Of a stretch of 64,000 bases of DNA, positions 17,946 to 27,627 are shown piece after piece; position 1 is the first letter of the stretch, and each line of letters opens with the position of its first letter. Source of the stretch: Candidatus Poribacteria bacterium (GTDB taxonomy: Bacteria > Poribacteria > WGA-4E > JAJDTR01). A model generated the notes under the pieces. It had not been told where the DNA came from, searched no databases, and saw only the letters and a list, made by a program, of their open reading frames with translations. A program made the position numbers and the translations under genes. The stretch is taken from positions 47,525 to 111,524 of the forward strand of contig JAJDTR010000052.1 of NCBI GenBank assembly GCA_022827055.1, written 5' to 3'.

Positions 17946-19919
17946 ATGAGTCGTGCATATCATCTGCTGGTTCTTTACGTGATTCCGATTTTTTGCGCAA
18001 TTGGTCTGATGGTTTGTCCGGCGGATGCCGGCAAGGTTGGAGAATGGCGGAGCTACGGCTCCGACAATTCTAGTACCAAATTCCTACCACTCGATCAGAT
18101 TAACAAAGGCAACGTTAAAGATCTTCGGATTGCATGGCGTTGGAACTCTCCCGATAATGCGCTTGTCGAATCAAATCCCGATCTGTGGACAATGGTGAAC
18201 GAAGCCACTCCGCTCATGATTGACAGGGTAATATATACTAGCACGTCACTCAATCAGGTGGCTGCAATCAAGGCTGTCACAGGAGAGACGATCTGGGTTT
18301 ATGACCCGAAAACGTACAAGGACGGCACCCCCGCCAACACTGGATTCGTGCATCGCGGTGTATCCTATTGGGAGTCAGGCGTTGATAGACGCATTCTGTT
18401 CGGTACCGGTGACGGGTATCTCATCGCGCTCGAAGCCGAAACGGGAGAACCAATACAAGGATTTGGAGAAAACGGTCGAGTTGATTTGACGAAAGGATTG
18501 CGACGCCCGGTGAATCGGCGATTGTATGCCGTTTTCTCGCCGCCGGTTATCTGCCGAAGCGTGGTTGTCGTTGGCTCCACGGTGCTCGATTCCTTCGCGA
18601 TTGGGGAGCCCCCGCAAAATCAGATGCCGCCGGGCGATGTCAGAGGGTTCGACGCTCGTACCGGAGAGCAACGTTGGATATTCCATACAATTCCGCAAAA
18701 AGGGGAATTCGGTAACGAGACATGGAAGAACGATTCGTGGAAGACAACGGGCAACGCGAACGTGTGGACGATGATGAGCGCAGACGAGGAACTGGGCTAC
18801 GTCTATTTGCCCGTTAGCACTCCCACCAACGACTATTACGGTGGACATCGGCACGGGGACAATCTCTTTGCCGAAAGCCTCGTGTGCCTCAACGCAGAAA
18901 CCGGAGAACGGGTTTGGCATTTCCAAATTCTGCGCCATGGATTGTGGGATTACGACTTACCGGCGGCGCCGAATTTAATCGACATAACGGTTAACGGAAA
19001 GAAAATCAAGGCGGTTGCCCAAGTGACCAAACAGGCGTTCTGTTTTGTATTCGACCGCGTAACCGGAAAACCTGTTTGGCCCATTGAAGAACGTACCGTT
19101 CCCCAATCGAATGTGCCGGGAGAGTTGTCATCGCCTACACAACCATTCCCCACCAAGCCGGCACCGTTTGATCGCCAGGGTTTGACCCACAATGACCTGA
19201 TAGATTTTACGCCGACATTACGAAAGCAAGCACTCGGAGTCATTGCAGACTACGACTACGGCGCTCTCTATACTCCTCCATCCGAAAAGGGCACAATCGC
19301 CATGCCCGGCATCATCGGCGGTGCTAGCTGGGCAGGGGCTACCGTTGATCCGGACAAGGGGATGATTTATATCCCGTCATACACATATCCCGCCGTCATC
19401 ACATTAAATAAGGCAAAAGACGCAAGCGCGGATTACGCCTATACTGGCGCTTTGGTGTTTGGTCCAAATGGCCCGCGAGGTCTTCCCTTAATCAAGCCGC
19501 CTTATGGACGTATCACCGCGATTGATCTGAACACAGGTGAACACAAGTGGATGCAACCGGTCGGCGATGGACCACGGGACCACCCGACATTGCGGCATCT
19601 CGATCTTCCGCCGTTAGGCTGGGCACAACGGAATTTCCCTCTACTGACACAAACGCTGCTTTTCGCGGCGGCGCAAGCGCAGTGGGACGTGACCGGAAAT
19701 TCACCCCGTGGAAATGCGATTGAAGTAACCTTTGATGATCAGAACCCGTTTTTGTGGGCGTTTGACCCTGACAACGGACAGCTAGTTTCAAGAACAGAAC
19801 TCCCGAGCAATGCACAGGGAGCGCCGATGACTTACATGGCTGATGGTAAGCAGTATATTGTGATTCCCATAGGCGGGGCAAATCGTCCCGCTGAACTCAT
19901 TGCGCTGAGCTTGCCGTGA
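17946..19919 (+). CDS. PQQ-type quinoprotein dehydrogenase (glucose/alcohol dehydrogenase-like)
   Basis: Predicted periplasmic beta-propeller enzyme that oxidises an alcohol or sugar with pyrroloquinoline quinone as cofactor; the substrate is not identifiable. 657 aa. A Sec signal peptide ends near P-A-D-A-G (about residue 29). The propeller then shows repeated quinoprotein blade motifs such as A-x-x-x-x-T-G-E-x-x-W and the paired 'W-x-Y-D' style turns. No C-terminal heme c motif (CxxCH) is present, so it resembles soluble glucose or glycerol dehydrogenase types and would need a separate electron acceptor. GAGG sits 7 nt upstream of the ATG. No pqq biosynthesis genes are in the window. It ends with TGA. 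Confidence 0.85.
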   Translation: MSRAYHLLVLYVIPIFCAIGLMVCPADAGKVGEWRSYGSDNSSTKFLPLDQINKGNVKDLRIAWRWNSPDNALVESNPDLWTMVNEATPLMIDRVIYTSTSLNQVAAIKAVTGETIWVYDPKTYKDGTPANTGFVHRGVSYWESGVDRRILFGTGDGYLIALEAETGEPIQGFGENGRVDLTKGLRRPVNRRLYAVFSPPVICRSVVVVGSTVLDSFAIGEPPQNQMPPGDVRGFDARTGEQRWIFHTIPQKGEFGNETWKNDSWKTTGNANVWTMMSADEELGYVYLPVSTPTNDYYGGHRHGDNLFAESLVCLNAETGERVWHFQILRHGLWDYDLPAAPNLIDITVNGKKIKAVAQVTKQAFCFVFDRVTGKPVWPIEERTVPQSNVPGELSSPTQPFPTKPAPFDRQGLTHNDLIDFTPTLRKQALGVIADYDYGALYTPPSEKGTIAMPGIIGGASWAGATVDPDKGMIYIPSYTYPAVITLNKAKDASADYAYTGALVFGPNGPRGLPLIKPPYGRITAIDLNTGEHKWMQPVGDGPRDHPTLRHLDLPPLGWAQRNFPLLTQTLLFAAAQAQWDVTGNSPRGNAIEVTFDDQNPFLWAFDPDNGQLVSRTELPSNAQGAPMTYMADGKQYIVIPIGGANRPAELIALSLP

Positions 19920-19935
19920 AGAGAGGATTGGCATG

Positions 19936-19961
19936 GTCCAACAGGATTTTGCGAGTTGGAC
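19936..19961. repeat. Inverted repeat after the PQQ enzyme gene
   Basis: GTCCAAC (19936-19942) and GTTGGAC (19955-19961) form a perfect 7-bp stem with a 12-nt loop 16 nt after the stop codon. No T tract follows, so if it terminates transcription it is not of the classic intrinsic type. Confidence 0.35.
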
Positions 19962-20063
19962 TAGTTCAAGTGAGGGATGGTACTGTCTTATACAAATAGG
20001 TTCAACCGAATGATTCATACTGCAAACCTGCACTAGGTACACATAATTAGGAGAGTTGTGTCT

Positions 20064-22037
20064 ATGATAGTTTTTCTCAGGGAGAAGTTTATTGCGAAGA
20101 TATTTATGACGGTAGTCGGAATCGTCTTCATTATTGGAACCGTTTTGCTCTTTGACATTACTGGAGGTAGACAGGCAAGTTCGGAGAGAGATGAAGAAGT
20201 TGTCGCCAAGATTGGTGGGGCAGAGGTGAATCGCGGCCATTTCGAGACGCTGGTAAACCAGGAAGTGCAGAGGCGCCGCGACCAGAGTCAAGGAAGTAGA
20301 TCAATTGATCGTAAACAGGTTGAAAGGGATATTGTCGATCGCCTGGTACAGGAGCAAATATGGCTTGGAAGCACAGAAGTTACAGATGCGGAAATTGATC
20401 GCTATGTACGCAGTGATCCTGCGTTGCTGTCGAATTATAACCTTTTCCACGCACGAGGATTCCGTGATGCCTACCGCCAGAGCGTTCGACTGCAGATGAG
20501 CCTTGAGAATCTTAGGAATGATATTCAAGGCCTTGAGTTGGTCACGGACACTGACCTAGAAAATGAATATCGACGTCAGAACAACAAAGCAAAACTAAAG
20601 TATATCCAATTTAAAAACAATGATTATCGAAATGCGGTGAAGATTGATGACGCTGAGGTACAATCGTATTTCGAGGACAATAAAGAGAACTACAAGAACG
20701 AAAATCAAGCCAACGTGAAGTATGTCAAAATAGATCCGAAAGAGTTCGTTTCCGACGAAGAAGTTAGGAACTACTATGACACACACCTAGACGAATTCAA
20801 AACTCCGGAGATTGTGAAGGCACGTCACATCTTGAAGAAATATCCAACCGATGCTACCGATGAACAGAAAGCGGAGGCAAAGACTGCGGCGGAAGAATTG
20901 CTTGAAAAAGTAACTACGGAGATTTCCGACGGTGCGGATTTTGGCGAACTCGCAGAGAAATATTCTGAAGATACTGGATCAGCAGTTAAGGGCGGTGCAC
21001 TCCGGGGACGGCACCCAAAGCTGCCGCCGACGGGGGATTTCTTTGCTCGGGGAGATATGGTGCCCGAATTTGAAAAGGCTTGTTTCGACGATTTGGCGCC
21101 CGGCGAGATAAGTGACCTCATCGAAACACAATTCGGTTACCATATTATTAAACTTGAGGAGAGGCGTCCCGAAGAAATAAAACCGTTCAGTCAAGCAGAG
21201 TTTGACGTTCGGAAAAAACTTGTCCAAATCGACGGGGTCGCAAAAGCGAAGGGAGTAGCGGACGAGTTGATCTTTGATGTCGAAATTTTCGACTATCAGG
21301 AAGCTGTTAAACAGGATCGATATAAAGATTTAGCACTCACGGTGCAGGAGACCGGGTTCTTCACACAGGATGAAAACAGAATTCCGACAATCGGTGGAAA
21401 AGGCAGCTTTAGCGGACTAATCGAGGAGGTCTTTGATGTCGAGGTGGGTGTGAGCCGTGTTATTGAGACGAAAAATTGGGGTGGCGAAATCGCGGCTTAT
21501 TTCGTTGCGATAGTATTGGACAAAAAACCCGGGAGTATCCCTGATTTTGAGTCAGTGAGAACCGAAGTTGTCGAAGACTTTCGCCAAGAACGCGCAAAGC
21601 AGATGGCTCTGGAGGATGCGAAGAAGTTAATTGACCAACACAGCGACGGGGAGTCGCTTGAGAAGCTCGTTGAGAAATATGTCCCAGCGGATGATGTGAC
21701 TTCAGAAAATCGAGAGGTAAAGGAAAGCGATAGTTTCTCGCTTTCGCCAAGAGTTTCCTATATTCCCGGTATGGGGCGTTGCCGTGATGCGATGCTTGCT
21801 GCCTTTAATCTAGAATTGAATGCTGTTGGCGGCCCATACGAGGGAAATACGGCTTTTTACATCGTTCAACTGGTGGATAGAGAGGAAGCGGATATCGAAA
21901 AGTTTCAAAATGATCCGGAAGAAAGGGTCAAACTCAGACGCACCGTTCTTCAATCGAAAAAGAACGATGTTTATAGCAACTGGTTTGCAGCACGCAAAAA
22001 TCAGACTCCTACCGAGGTTCACGCCGATTTTCGTTAA
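20064..22037 (+). CDS. Membrane-anchored peptidyl-prolyl isomerase, SurA/PpiD type
   Basis: Periplasmic chaperone and parvulin-type prolyl isomerase that assists folding of exported proteins. 657 aa. One N-terminal transmembrane anchor at about residues 10-32, then a SurA-N-like helical domain whose motif is 'K-I-G-G-A-E-V-N-R-G-x-F'. A rotamase domain runs from V-K-A-R-H-I-L to Q-F-G-Y-H-I-I-K-L, about residues 250-370. A long C-terminal region is probably a second, degenerate parvulin unit. ATG 20064 is preferred because AGGAGAG lies 9 nt upstream; the in-frame GTG at 20058 is only 3 nt from it. The giant secreted proteins in this window are plausible clients, but that is inference. Confidence 0.88.
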   Translation: MIVFLREKFIAKIFMTVVGIVFIIGTVLLFDITGGRQASSERDEEVVAKIGGAEVNRGHFETLVNQEVQRRRDQSQGSRSIDRKQVERDIVDRLVQEQIWLGSTEVTDAEIDRYVRSDPALLSNYNLFHARGFRDAYRQSVRLQMSLENLRNDIQGLELVTDTDLENEYRRQNNKAKLKYIQFKNNDYRNAVKIDDAEVQSYFEDNKENYKNENQANVKYVKIDPKEFVSDEEVRNYYDTHLDEFKTPEIVKARHILKKYPTDATDEQKAEAKTAAEELLEKVTTEISDGADFGELAEKYSEDTGSAVKGGALRGRHPKLPPTGDFFARGDMVPEFEKACFDDLAPGEISDLIETQFGYHIIKLEERRPEEIKPFSQAEFDVRKKLVQIDGVAKAKGVADELIFDVEIFDYQEAVKQDRYKDLALTVQETGFFTQDENRIPTIGGKGSFSGLIEEVFDVEVGVSRVIETKNWGGEIAAYFVAIVLDKKPGSIPDFESVRTEVVEDFRQERAKQMALEDAKKLIDQHSDGESLEKLVEKYVPADDVTSENREVKESDSFSLSPRVSYIPGMGRCRDAMLAAFNLELNAVGGPYEGNTAFYIVQLVDREEADIEKFQNDPEERVKLRRTVLQSKKNDVYSNWFAARKNQTPTEVHADFR

Positions 22038-22071
22038 ACAGATCCAGCCAGAACTTTGGTAGCAGATTCTT

Positions 22072-22668
22072 TCAGCTCTCCGAAAGTTCCCAAAGTTTCT
22101 CCACTAAACTTGCCAACGGAAGTCCAACTACGTTGAAATAGCATCCTTCAATCCGTGACACGAAAGCCGCCGCTTTTTCTTGAATTCCGTATGCTCCCGC
22201 CTTGTCCGACACGTCATGGCTACGGACATATTCTAGAATCTCCGACTCGCGCAGTTTTCTGAAGTATACTCGAGTACGATCGGACCATACGATGTGCCGT
22301 TCATTTTCAAGGTCAAGAAGTGAAACACCGGTGACTACTTCATGGTGATTTCCGCTCAGCCGGCTCAGAATTTCTATGGCATGGCGATTGTTTTCCGGTT
22401 TTCCTATAATCTCTCGGTTGATTGCGACGACTGTGTCCGCACCAATGATAAGTCCACGCTTGAAACGCCTTCCCACGGTTTGCGCCTTCATTAGCGCGAG
22501 TTTCTCAACTGCCTCCGCCGGTGAGGTCCGTGTTGCCACGGTTTCCGAAAAGTCGCTCGGACAAACCTGAAAATTAAGTCCAATCTGTTTCAGTAACTCG
22601 GCTCGCCTTGGAGACGCAGAAGCTAAAATGATGTCCGTAAACCGTTCAGCCAACAGCGAATTTATCAT
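22072..22668 (-). CDS. maf: Maf-like nucleoside triphosphate pyrophosphatase
   Basis: House-cleaning enzyme that hydrolyses dTTP/UTP or modified nucleotides to monophosphates in the cytoplasm. 198 aa, normal length. The N-terminal S-A-S-P-R-R-x-E-L-L motif (P-loop-like) and G-A-D-T-V-V with the catalytic Asp are intact, as is the later S-G-N-x-H-x-V-x-T-G-V motif and D-K-A-G-A-Y-G-I-Q. It starts 20 nt after the small 22688-22972 gene and is probably cotranscribed with it. It converges with the isomerase gene, with 34 bp between the stops and no obvious terminator. Confidence 0.93.
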   Translation of the reverse strand: MINSLLAERFTDIILASASPRRAELLKQIGLNFQVCPSDFSETVATRTSPAEAVEKLALMKAQTVGRRFKRGLIIGADTVVAINREIIGKPENNRHAIEILSRLSGNHHEVVTGVSLLDLENERHIVWSDRTRVYFRKLRESEILEYVRSHDVSDKAGAYGIQEKAAAFVSRIEGCYFNVVGLPLASLVEKLWELSES

Positions 22669-22687
22669 GCCATCCGGTGCGCCCGTG

Positions 22688-22972
22688 TTATTTGAGGTGA
22701 TACCACAGGGTTCTGCGTTTATTCCGAATCTCTAGCACCCCAGCTTTCAGCAATTCATCAAGCCCCTTGTCAATCTCCGCTTTAGAGAATCCGGTTGTCT
22801 TTAGATATTTGTCCCGACGTGGAGCCCGGAACCACTCTTCGTCATCCATCGCAACGCTGTCGCTGGTCTCGGCGTTCTTGAAAACTTCTAATGCGCTATA
22901 GAGACGAAGCGCCGCGGGCGAGAGTCCAGCCAAGGGATTAGCGGCGTAACAAAGTTGAATCAAGTACGGTAC
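22688..22972 (-). CDS. Small winged-helix-like protein of unknown function
   Basis: 94 aa from ATG 22972, with AGAGG 10 nt and GGGAG 2 nt upstream; a TTG 12 nt earlier is the alternative. The sequence has alternating helices and ends with a strand-turn-strand (G-V-L-E-I-R-N-K-R-R-T-L-W-Y). Together with F-S-K-A-E-I-D-K-G-L-D-E-L-L this resembles a winged helix-turn-helix, suggesting nucleic-acid binding. No family is recognised. It lies 20 nt before maf on the same strand. Confidence 0.6.
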   Translation of the reverse strand, partial: VPYLIQLCYAANPLAGLSPAALRLYSALEVFKNAETSDSVAMDDEEWFRAPRRDKYLKTTGFSKAEIDKGLDELLKAGVLEIRNKRRTLWYHLK

Positions 22973-23826
22973 CATTGCTCCCAATCCTCTGCAGATGTTG
23001 TTATGTTTAGGCGGTTTTTCTAATCAAAAATTTTTGTATGACCCTGCAGATTAGTTTAGCACGAGGATGTAACATAATTGTGAATCAGACGTGTCTTTTC
23101 CGTGTCTACAGGATTCGCGTGACCTGTTTTATAGCCCACGCATCATTTAAACGCCGCCCGGATAGCAATCTCTGGGTGTCCAGTTTCGACAAGTCAAACC
23201 CGTTTATGAAACTTGAAAATCCAGTCTTATGGGCTCGCGCGCCCAATCGTGTTCCATTCCGGTTTGATTGACAACCCAAGGTTGATTTCTGGGAAATTAA
23301 ACGCTTTAATGCACAAGATTGTTTCAGAAAGATAGTAATGGCGCAGGGGTTCGGACGCACTATTGATTCTACTTCCGCACAAGGGTGATTACTTGCTAGG
23401 CGGTATCATGGCAGCGACCTAGTAATAATCGATGTTTTCATGTCAATTCGAGATTTTCCTCAGTTTCTCGTGCCATGGTTTCAGACGACTACGCGACCCT
23501 CTTCGTTTAAATCTAGGACCATGAGAAAAAAGGCCTATTATCTGTAATTTCCCCGGAAACTAGATAGTCAAGTGAGATAGTATGCCGAATTGAAGAATGA
23601 ATCACTATCGCCGCCGCTACCGGCTTCTTTAATCACAGATTTTCATATTGTTTGATTTTTCGCTATTCAGTCACGTGAATGGCCATCATCTGGTCGAAGA
23701 CAGAGCTAAGAAACACCAAGAAAAAGAGGATTGGATTTTAGTCGATTTCAAACGTCGAAATTGACACAAGGTTGTCAGTTTTAATCTCACATGTTTCACG
23801 GTTTTGACCTTGGGGCCGTAGTTAAT
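22973..23826. other. 854-bp intergenic region, no gene supported
   Basis: The longest non-coding gap in the window, upstream of the small gene/maf pair and downstream of tatD. Short ORFs on both strands show no family features or ribosome binding sites. CTGCAG occurs twice about 50 bp apart near 22990 and 23045. TGACA/TGTCA halves face each other near 23761-23777. I saw no tRNA, terminator or mobile-element remnant. Confidence 0.4.
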
Positions 23827-24606
23827 TCACAATTGTGTCGTGTTCTTCACACGAAACAGGTCCTCGAAGTTGCGCGTCGTAACCTCTGCAACTTCGTCTA
23901 GCGAAATCCCGCGTAATTCGGCTATCCTCTCCGCGGTTGAGCGGACGTATGACGGTTCGTTGCGCTTTCCTCGCCGGAATTGCGGCGCTAGCCATGGGCA
24001 ATCGGTTTCAACGAGCAGGTGGTCGGCCGGGACTTCTCTTGCCACGGCTTGCAGATCCTCGGACTTTCGATAGGTTACAGGGCCCCCAATTCCTACCGAT
24101 AATCCGAGATCCAAGGTTTGCCGCATAACGTCCACATCCCCCGAGAAGCAGTGCATGACGCCGCGAATGCGCCCATTCCGGGCCCGCAGGATTGGAAGAA
24201 TGTCGTGATACGCTTCGCGGTTGTGAATGACAACGGGGAGATCCAATTCTTCTGCCAAATCCAGCTGCCGCTCGAATGCGGTAATTTGAACGGATTTCGG
24301 CGATAGATTGCGATAATAATCAAGCCCCATCTCCCCCAGCGCCACAACCTTCGAGTGCAATGCAAGTTCGCGGAAGATGTTAAGGGTCTCCTCCTCAAAA
24401 TCCTTTGCGTCGTGGGGGTGCATGCCAACCGCCGCGTACAGCCCGGAGTGCGATTCCGCAAGGGCAATCCCATCTCGACTGGTCTGAAGATCGAACCCGA
24501 TGACAAGAATGGCGTGTACCCCAGCCCGGCGTGCTCGCGCCAACACGGCGTCGCGGTCGGCAAGGTAGTTGTCGAGTTGAATGTGTGCGTGGGAATCAAC
24601 AAGCAT
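23827..24606 (-). CDS. tatD: TatD-family metal-dependent hydrolase (DNase)
   Basis: Amidohydrolase-fold nuclease, linked in other bacteria to DNA repair and quality control. 259 aa from ATG 24606, which places the metal motif D-S-H-A-H at residues 4-8, as in the family. The other metal and catalytic sites are present: G-E-M-G-L-D-Y-Y, H-N-R-E, H-C-F-S-G and E-T-D-C-P-W. The frame is open 27 codons further upstream without family similarity. No ribosome binding site is evident. It stands alone between two non-coding gaps. Confidence 0.93.
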   Translation of the reverse strand: MLVDSHAHIQLDNYLADRDAVLARARRAGVHAILVIGFDLQTSRDGIALAESHSGLYAAVGMHPHDAKDFEEETLNIFRELALHSKVVALGEMGLDYYRNLSPKSVQITAFERQLDLAEELDLPVVIHNREAYHDILPILRARNGRIRGVMHCFSGDVDVMRQTLDLGLSVGIGGPVTYRKSEDLQAVAREVPADHLLVETDCPWLAPQFRRGKRNEPSYVRSTAERIAELRGISLDEVAEVTTRNFEDLFRVKNTTQL

Positions 24607-24921
24607 GGGTAGTGCCAAATTTTGAGGTAAGATAGTACGGGGATTTGAGGCGAGATGATAGCAAGGCAAGCGACAAGCGTCAAGCACGTTCGCATGAAGT
24701 GGTGGTGAGTGGCTAGTAGTCAGTGACTATTATGCTATAAATCGGTCAATGAGTGAGGATTTCATCCGGGATTTGACGATTGAAAATTCTATGAGGATGG
24801 CTGCGATTGGGCTTGACTTTGAAGGCAACCTCTGCCAGAATTAGTGATGTGAGAAGCAGCGCGAACCCCCAATTGCGACTTGCTCAAAACACAGTATATG
24901 CACATTCAGAGGGAGATTTTG
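24607..24921. other. Divergent intergenic region between tatD and the Ldh2 gene
   Basis: 315 bp with AT-rich patches near 24730-24745 (TATTATGC, CTATAAAT) that could hold promoters for either strand. The only firm signal is GGGAG 6 nt before the Ldh2 ATG. Confidence 0.35.
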
Positions 24922-25968
24922 ATGCCGATTGTCAATCACATCGTTCTTAGGAACTTCATCTATAACATCTATCGAGCGGGCGGCGGCGTTGACGAAGATG
25001 CCAGAATTGTTAGCGACCATGTCGTAGACTCTAATCTTGTGGGTCACGATTCGCACGGTGTCATCAATGCCTTGAATTATTTTGGTTCCATGAAAGGTGG
25101 ACCATCGGCGGACAAATTGGAAATTATTCGCGAAACTCCCACTAGCGCGGTGATTGATGCCCACCGAGCATTAGGCATGGTCGCTGCGCGCAAAGCGATG
25201 GAATTGACCATTCAAAAGGCCGGGACTAATACCATTGGCGCGGTTGGCCTTCACCACAGCGGACATGCCGGGCGGATGGGAGAGTATCCGCCGATGGCGG
25301 CACGAGCGGGGATGATTGGAATTGTGCTTCTTAACGGCGGCGGGTGCTTCATGCACCCCTTTGGCGGCACCTCGCGCCGTCTTCCTCCGAATCCGGTGGC
25401 AATTTCAGTGCCACGCAAGGACGGTGAGCCATTGTTGCTAGATATGACACTGAGCGTTATCGCGGGCGGCAAAATGTTAGTAAAAATTGCGCGCGACGAA
25501 AAGATGCCAGAGGGATGGATGATTGATTCGGATGGAAAACCGGTCACTGATCCGAACGACTTCCGATTGCGAGTGGATGACACAGCCGTGATGCCGCTCG
25601 GCGGGTTTCAGTTTGGGCATAAGGGTTTTGGCTTGGGTTTCATGGTAGACGCTATTGCCGGGGGGTTGTCATGGGCTGGGTGTACGCGCGCGGAACCCAC
25701 ACGCGGAGGAAGCGGGATTGTCATGATTGCGATAAGAATTGAAGATTTCATAGATCTTGACATCTACAACCAAGAAATCGAGTATATGATCGAATGGGTG
25801 AAATCGTCGGCAAGGCTGCCGGGAGTTGATGAGATTTACGTTCCGGGGGAATTCGAGGAGCGTAATCTTGAAAGACGGACAAGGGAAGGCATTCCGATTG
25901 AGAAACCAACATGGAATGCGCTTGTCGAGCAGGCGAAGGAGCTTGGAGTGGAAGTGCCGCGTGTATGA
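24922..25968 (+). CDS. Ldh2 (malate/L-lactate dehydrogenase) family NAD(P)-dependent oxidoreductase
   Basis: Member of the MDH/LDH2 (YiaK/ComC/AllD) fold, which reduces 2-oxoacids or imine acids with NAD(P)H. The substrate cannot be inferred from sequence alone. 348 aa from ATG 24922; GAGGGAG lies 6 nt upstream, which rules out the longer 362-aa reading. The family signature G-H-D-S-H-G-V with the catalytic His is present, along with the S-G-H-A-G-R-M region and the nucleotide-site segment H-P-F-G-G-T. It lies 122 bp before phoH, and a promoter-like pair separates them, so it is probably a single-gene unit. It ends with TGA. Confidence 0.9.
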   Translation: MPIVNHIVLRNFIYNIYRAGGGVDEDARIVSDHVVDSNLVGHDSHGVINALNYFGSMKGGPSADKLEIIRETPTSAVIDAHRALGMVAARKAMELTIQKAGTNTIGAVGLHHSGHAGRMGEYPPMAARAGMIGIVLLNGGGCFMHPFGGTSRRLPPNPVAISVPRKDGEPLLLDMTLSVIAGGKMLVKIARDEKMPEGWMIDSDGKPVTDPNDFRLRVDDTAVMPLGGFQFGHKGFGLGFMVDAIAGGLSWAGCTRAEPTRGGSGIVMIAIRIEDFIDLDIYNQEIEYMIEWVKSSARLPGVDEIYVPGEFEERNLERRTREGIPIEKPTWNALVEQAKELGVEVPRV

Positions 25969-26029
25969 TGGAAATCCCCGAATGCGGTAACAGAGCATGT
26001 GCCGCTTAAAGGTTACTCTGCATTTGCAC

Positions 26030-26058
26030 TTGCATTCTATTTGCCGTCGTTATAGAAT
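26030..26058 (+). promoter_or_regulatory. Candidate promoter of the phoH-ybeY-corC group
   Basis: TTGCAT (26030-26035), a 17-bp spacer and TAGAAT (26053-26058) lie 33 bp before the phoH start codon. The -35 is moderate and the -10 has one mismatch to TATAAT. Confidence 0.4.
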
Positions 26059-26090
26059 AATAGCATCTTAAACAGGGGGGCAGTTGCGTA

Positions 26091-27080
26091 TTGGAGAACC
26101 GAGAATCGCTGAAAATACCCGTGGAGAGTAATACGGAAGCACAGCTTCTCTTTGGCCAAGAAGACACGTTTCTGAAGGTGCTTGAGAACAGCCTTGATGT
26201 CAATGTGCTCCTGAAAAGCGATGGGATTGAGCTCATCGGCGGCAGCGTTGATCAGATTGGTCGGGGAGCCAAGGTGTTGGAATCGTTGCTTCACCAGATG
26301 CGCAAAGGACATGAAATCGGTCTCAATGATGTCAAGTATGCGGTTCAAGTCGCGAAGCGGGGCGACACGCATCAACTCGCAGAGACTGTCGGTGAGTCAA
26401 TTCCCGTGCTCTCAAAGCGCGGGGTTATACGCCCAAAGACGGCGGGACAAAAGCACTACGTTGAAGCGATAAAGACGCACGACCTCGTGTTCGGTATCGG
26501 GCCGGCAGGTACCGGAAAGACTTACCTCGCCATGGCGATGGCGGTTGCAGCATTGAAACGCGGATTAGTAAGCCGAATCATCTTGACACGCCCGGCTGTC
26601 GAAGCAGGCGAAAGGCTCGGTTTTTTACCGGGCGACATCACAGCCAAAGTCGATCCTTACCTTCGCCCTTTGTATGACGCGCTATACGACATGATGTCTC
26701 CCGATACCCTCGAAAGCTACGTTGAACGCAACATTATCGAAGTCGCACCGATAGCCTTCATGCGCGGCAGGACTCTCAACAATTCATTTGTCGTTCTTGA
26801 CGAAGCCCAAAATGCCACGATTGAGCAGATGAAGATGTTTTTGACACGGCTCGGCTTCGACTCCAAGGCTGTTGTAACCGGAGATATTACACAGACGGAT
26901 TTGCCTACGGGCAAAGTGTCAGGACTTTCCGATGCGCAGGCTGTCCTGTCCGGAATTTCGGGAATTGGATTCATTTATTTCTCCCGAAACGATGTTGTTC
27001 GCCATGAATTGGTCCAACGGATTGTTGAAGCGTATGAAGATCGTGGCAAACAGGGAACGGATACGTCAATCAGTCCATGA
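26091..27080 (+). CDS. phoH: PhoH-like ATPase
   Basis: Cytoplasmic P-loop ATPase of the PhoH/YbeZ family, tied to RNA metabolism with YbeY. 329 aa, usual length. The N-terminal part holds a KH-like domain, D-V-N-V-L-L-K-S-D-G-I-E-L-I-G. Walker A is G-I-G-P-A-G-T-G-K-T-Y and Walker B V-V-L-D-E-A-Q-N, followed by V-V-T-G-D-I-T-Q-T-D-L-P. Translation appears to start at a TTG, with AGGGGGG about 10 nt upstream and no nearby ATG that keeps the KH part. It is the first gene of the conserved phoH-ybeY-corC cluster. Confidence 0.94.
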   Translation: MENRESLKIPVESNTEAQLLFGQEDTFLKVLENSLDVNVLLKSDGIELIGGSVDQIGRGAKVLESLLHQMRKGHEIGLNDVKYAVQVAKRGDTHQLAETVGESIPVLSKRGVIRPKTAGQKHYVEAIKTHDLVFGIGPAGTGKTYLAMAMAVAALKRGLVSRIILTRPAVEAGERLGFLPGDITAKVDPYLRPLYDALYDMMSPDTLESYVERNIIEVAPIAFMRGRTLNNSFVVLDEAQNATIEQMKMFLTRLGFDSKAVVTGDITQTDLPTGKVSGLSDAQAVLSGISGIGFIYFSRNDVVRHELVQRIVEAYEDRGKQGTDTSISP

Positions 27081-27142
27081 GCTAAGTACACACCCGGATG
27101 TAATTGGCTGATAAGCACAGGACAGGTAATTCACGAATTACA

Positions 27143-27568
27143 ATGGTTTTGGTCCGTAACGATACCCAAAATGCCGGTCTCAATGAAAGTGTAATTCGGC
27201 AGGCAGTCTTGGCAACATTGAGAATGCACGATTCGGAGGCCTGTGAAGTAAGTGTTCTACTGACAGATGACAGCGCGATGCAGTCGCTCAACCGCCAATT
27301 TCGGAACATTGACACTCCAACAGACGTGCTCGCCTTTGCCATGCGTGAAGATGGAGATGAATCAATGAATCCACACCTGCTGGGTGATGTCATTATATCA
27401 GTTCCCACGGCGCAGCGACAAGCTCATGCGCAAAATCATTCGCTTGATGTCGAAGTTGCCAATCTCACCGTGCACGGTGTCCTCCACCTTCTGGGCTACG
27501 ACCACCAAATCTCGGCGGATGCTACAATTATGTTCGAGAAACAGGAAGCGGTTCTACGCCAAATTTAG
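27143..27568 (+). CDS. ybeY: Endoribonuclease YbeY (rRNA maturation factor)
   Basis: Zinc-dependent RNase needed for 16S rRNA 3'-end processing and ribosome quality control. 141 aa from ATG 27143, which matches the usual N-terminus (a short strand M-V-L-V-R-N). A TTG at 27104 would add 13 residues without family similarity. The metal motif H-G-V-L-H-L-L-G-Y-D-H is intact, and N-x-x-F-R-x-x-D-x-P-T-D-V-L-A-F precedes it. It lies 62 nt after phoH and 59 nt before the CBS-domain gene, the order seen in many bacteria. Confidence 0.94.
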   Translation: MVLVRNDTQNAGLNESVIRQAVLATLRMHDSEACEVSVLLTDDSAMQSLNRQFRNIDTPTDVLAFAMREDGDESMNPHLLGDVIISVPTAQRQAHAQNHSLDVEVANLTVHGVLHLLGYDHQISADATIMFEKQEAVLRQI

Positions 27569-27627
27569 AGAATTTTACATTTCCGTTTTTCGACTGATGT
27601 CAGCAAATTAGAGGTGTAATTCCACAC

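Noticed and set aside
23106..23360. 84-codon minus-strand ORF in the 854-bp gap
   Set aside because: Composition does not look like a folded protein and there is no start signal.
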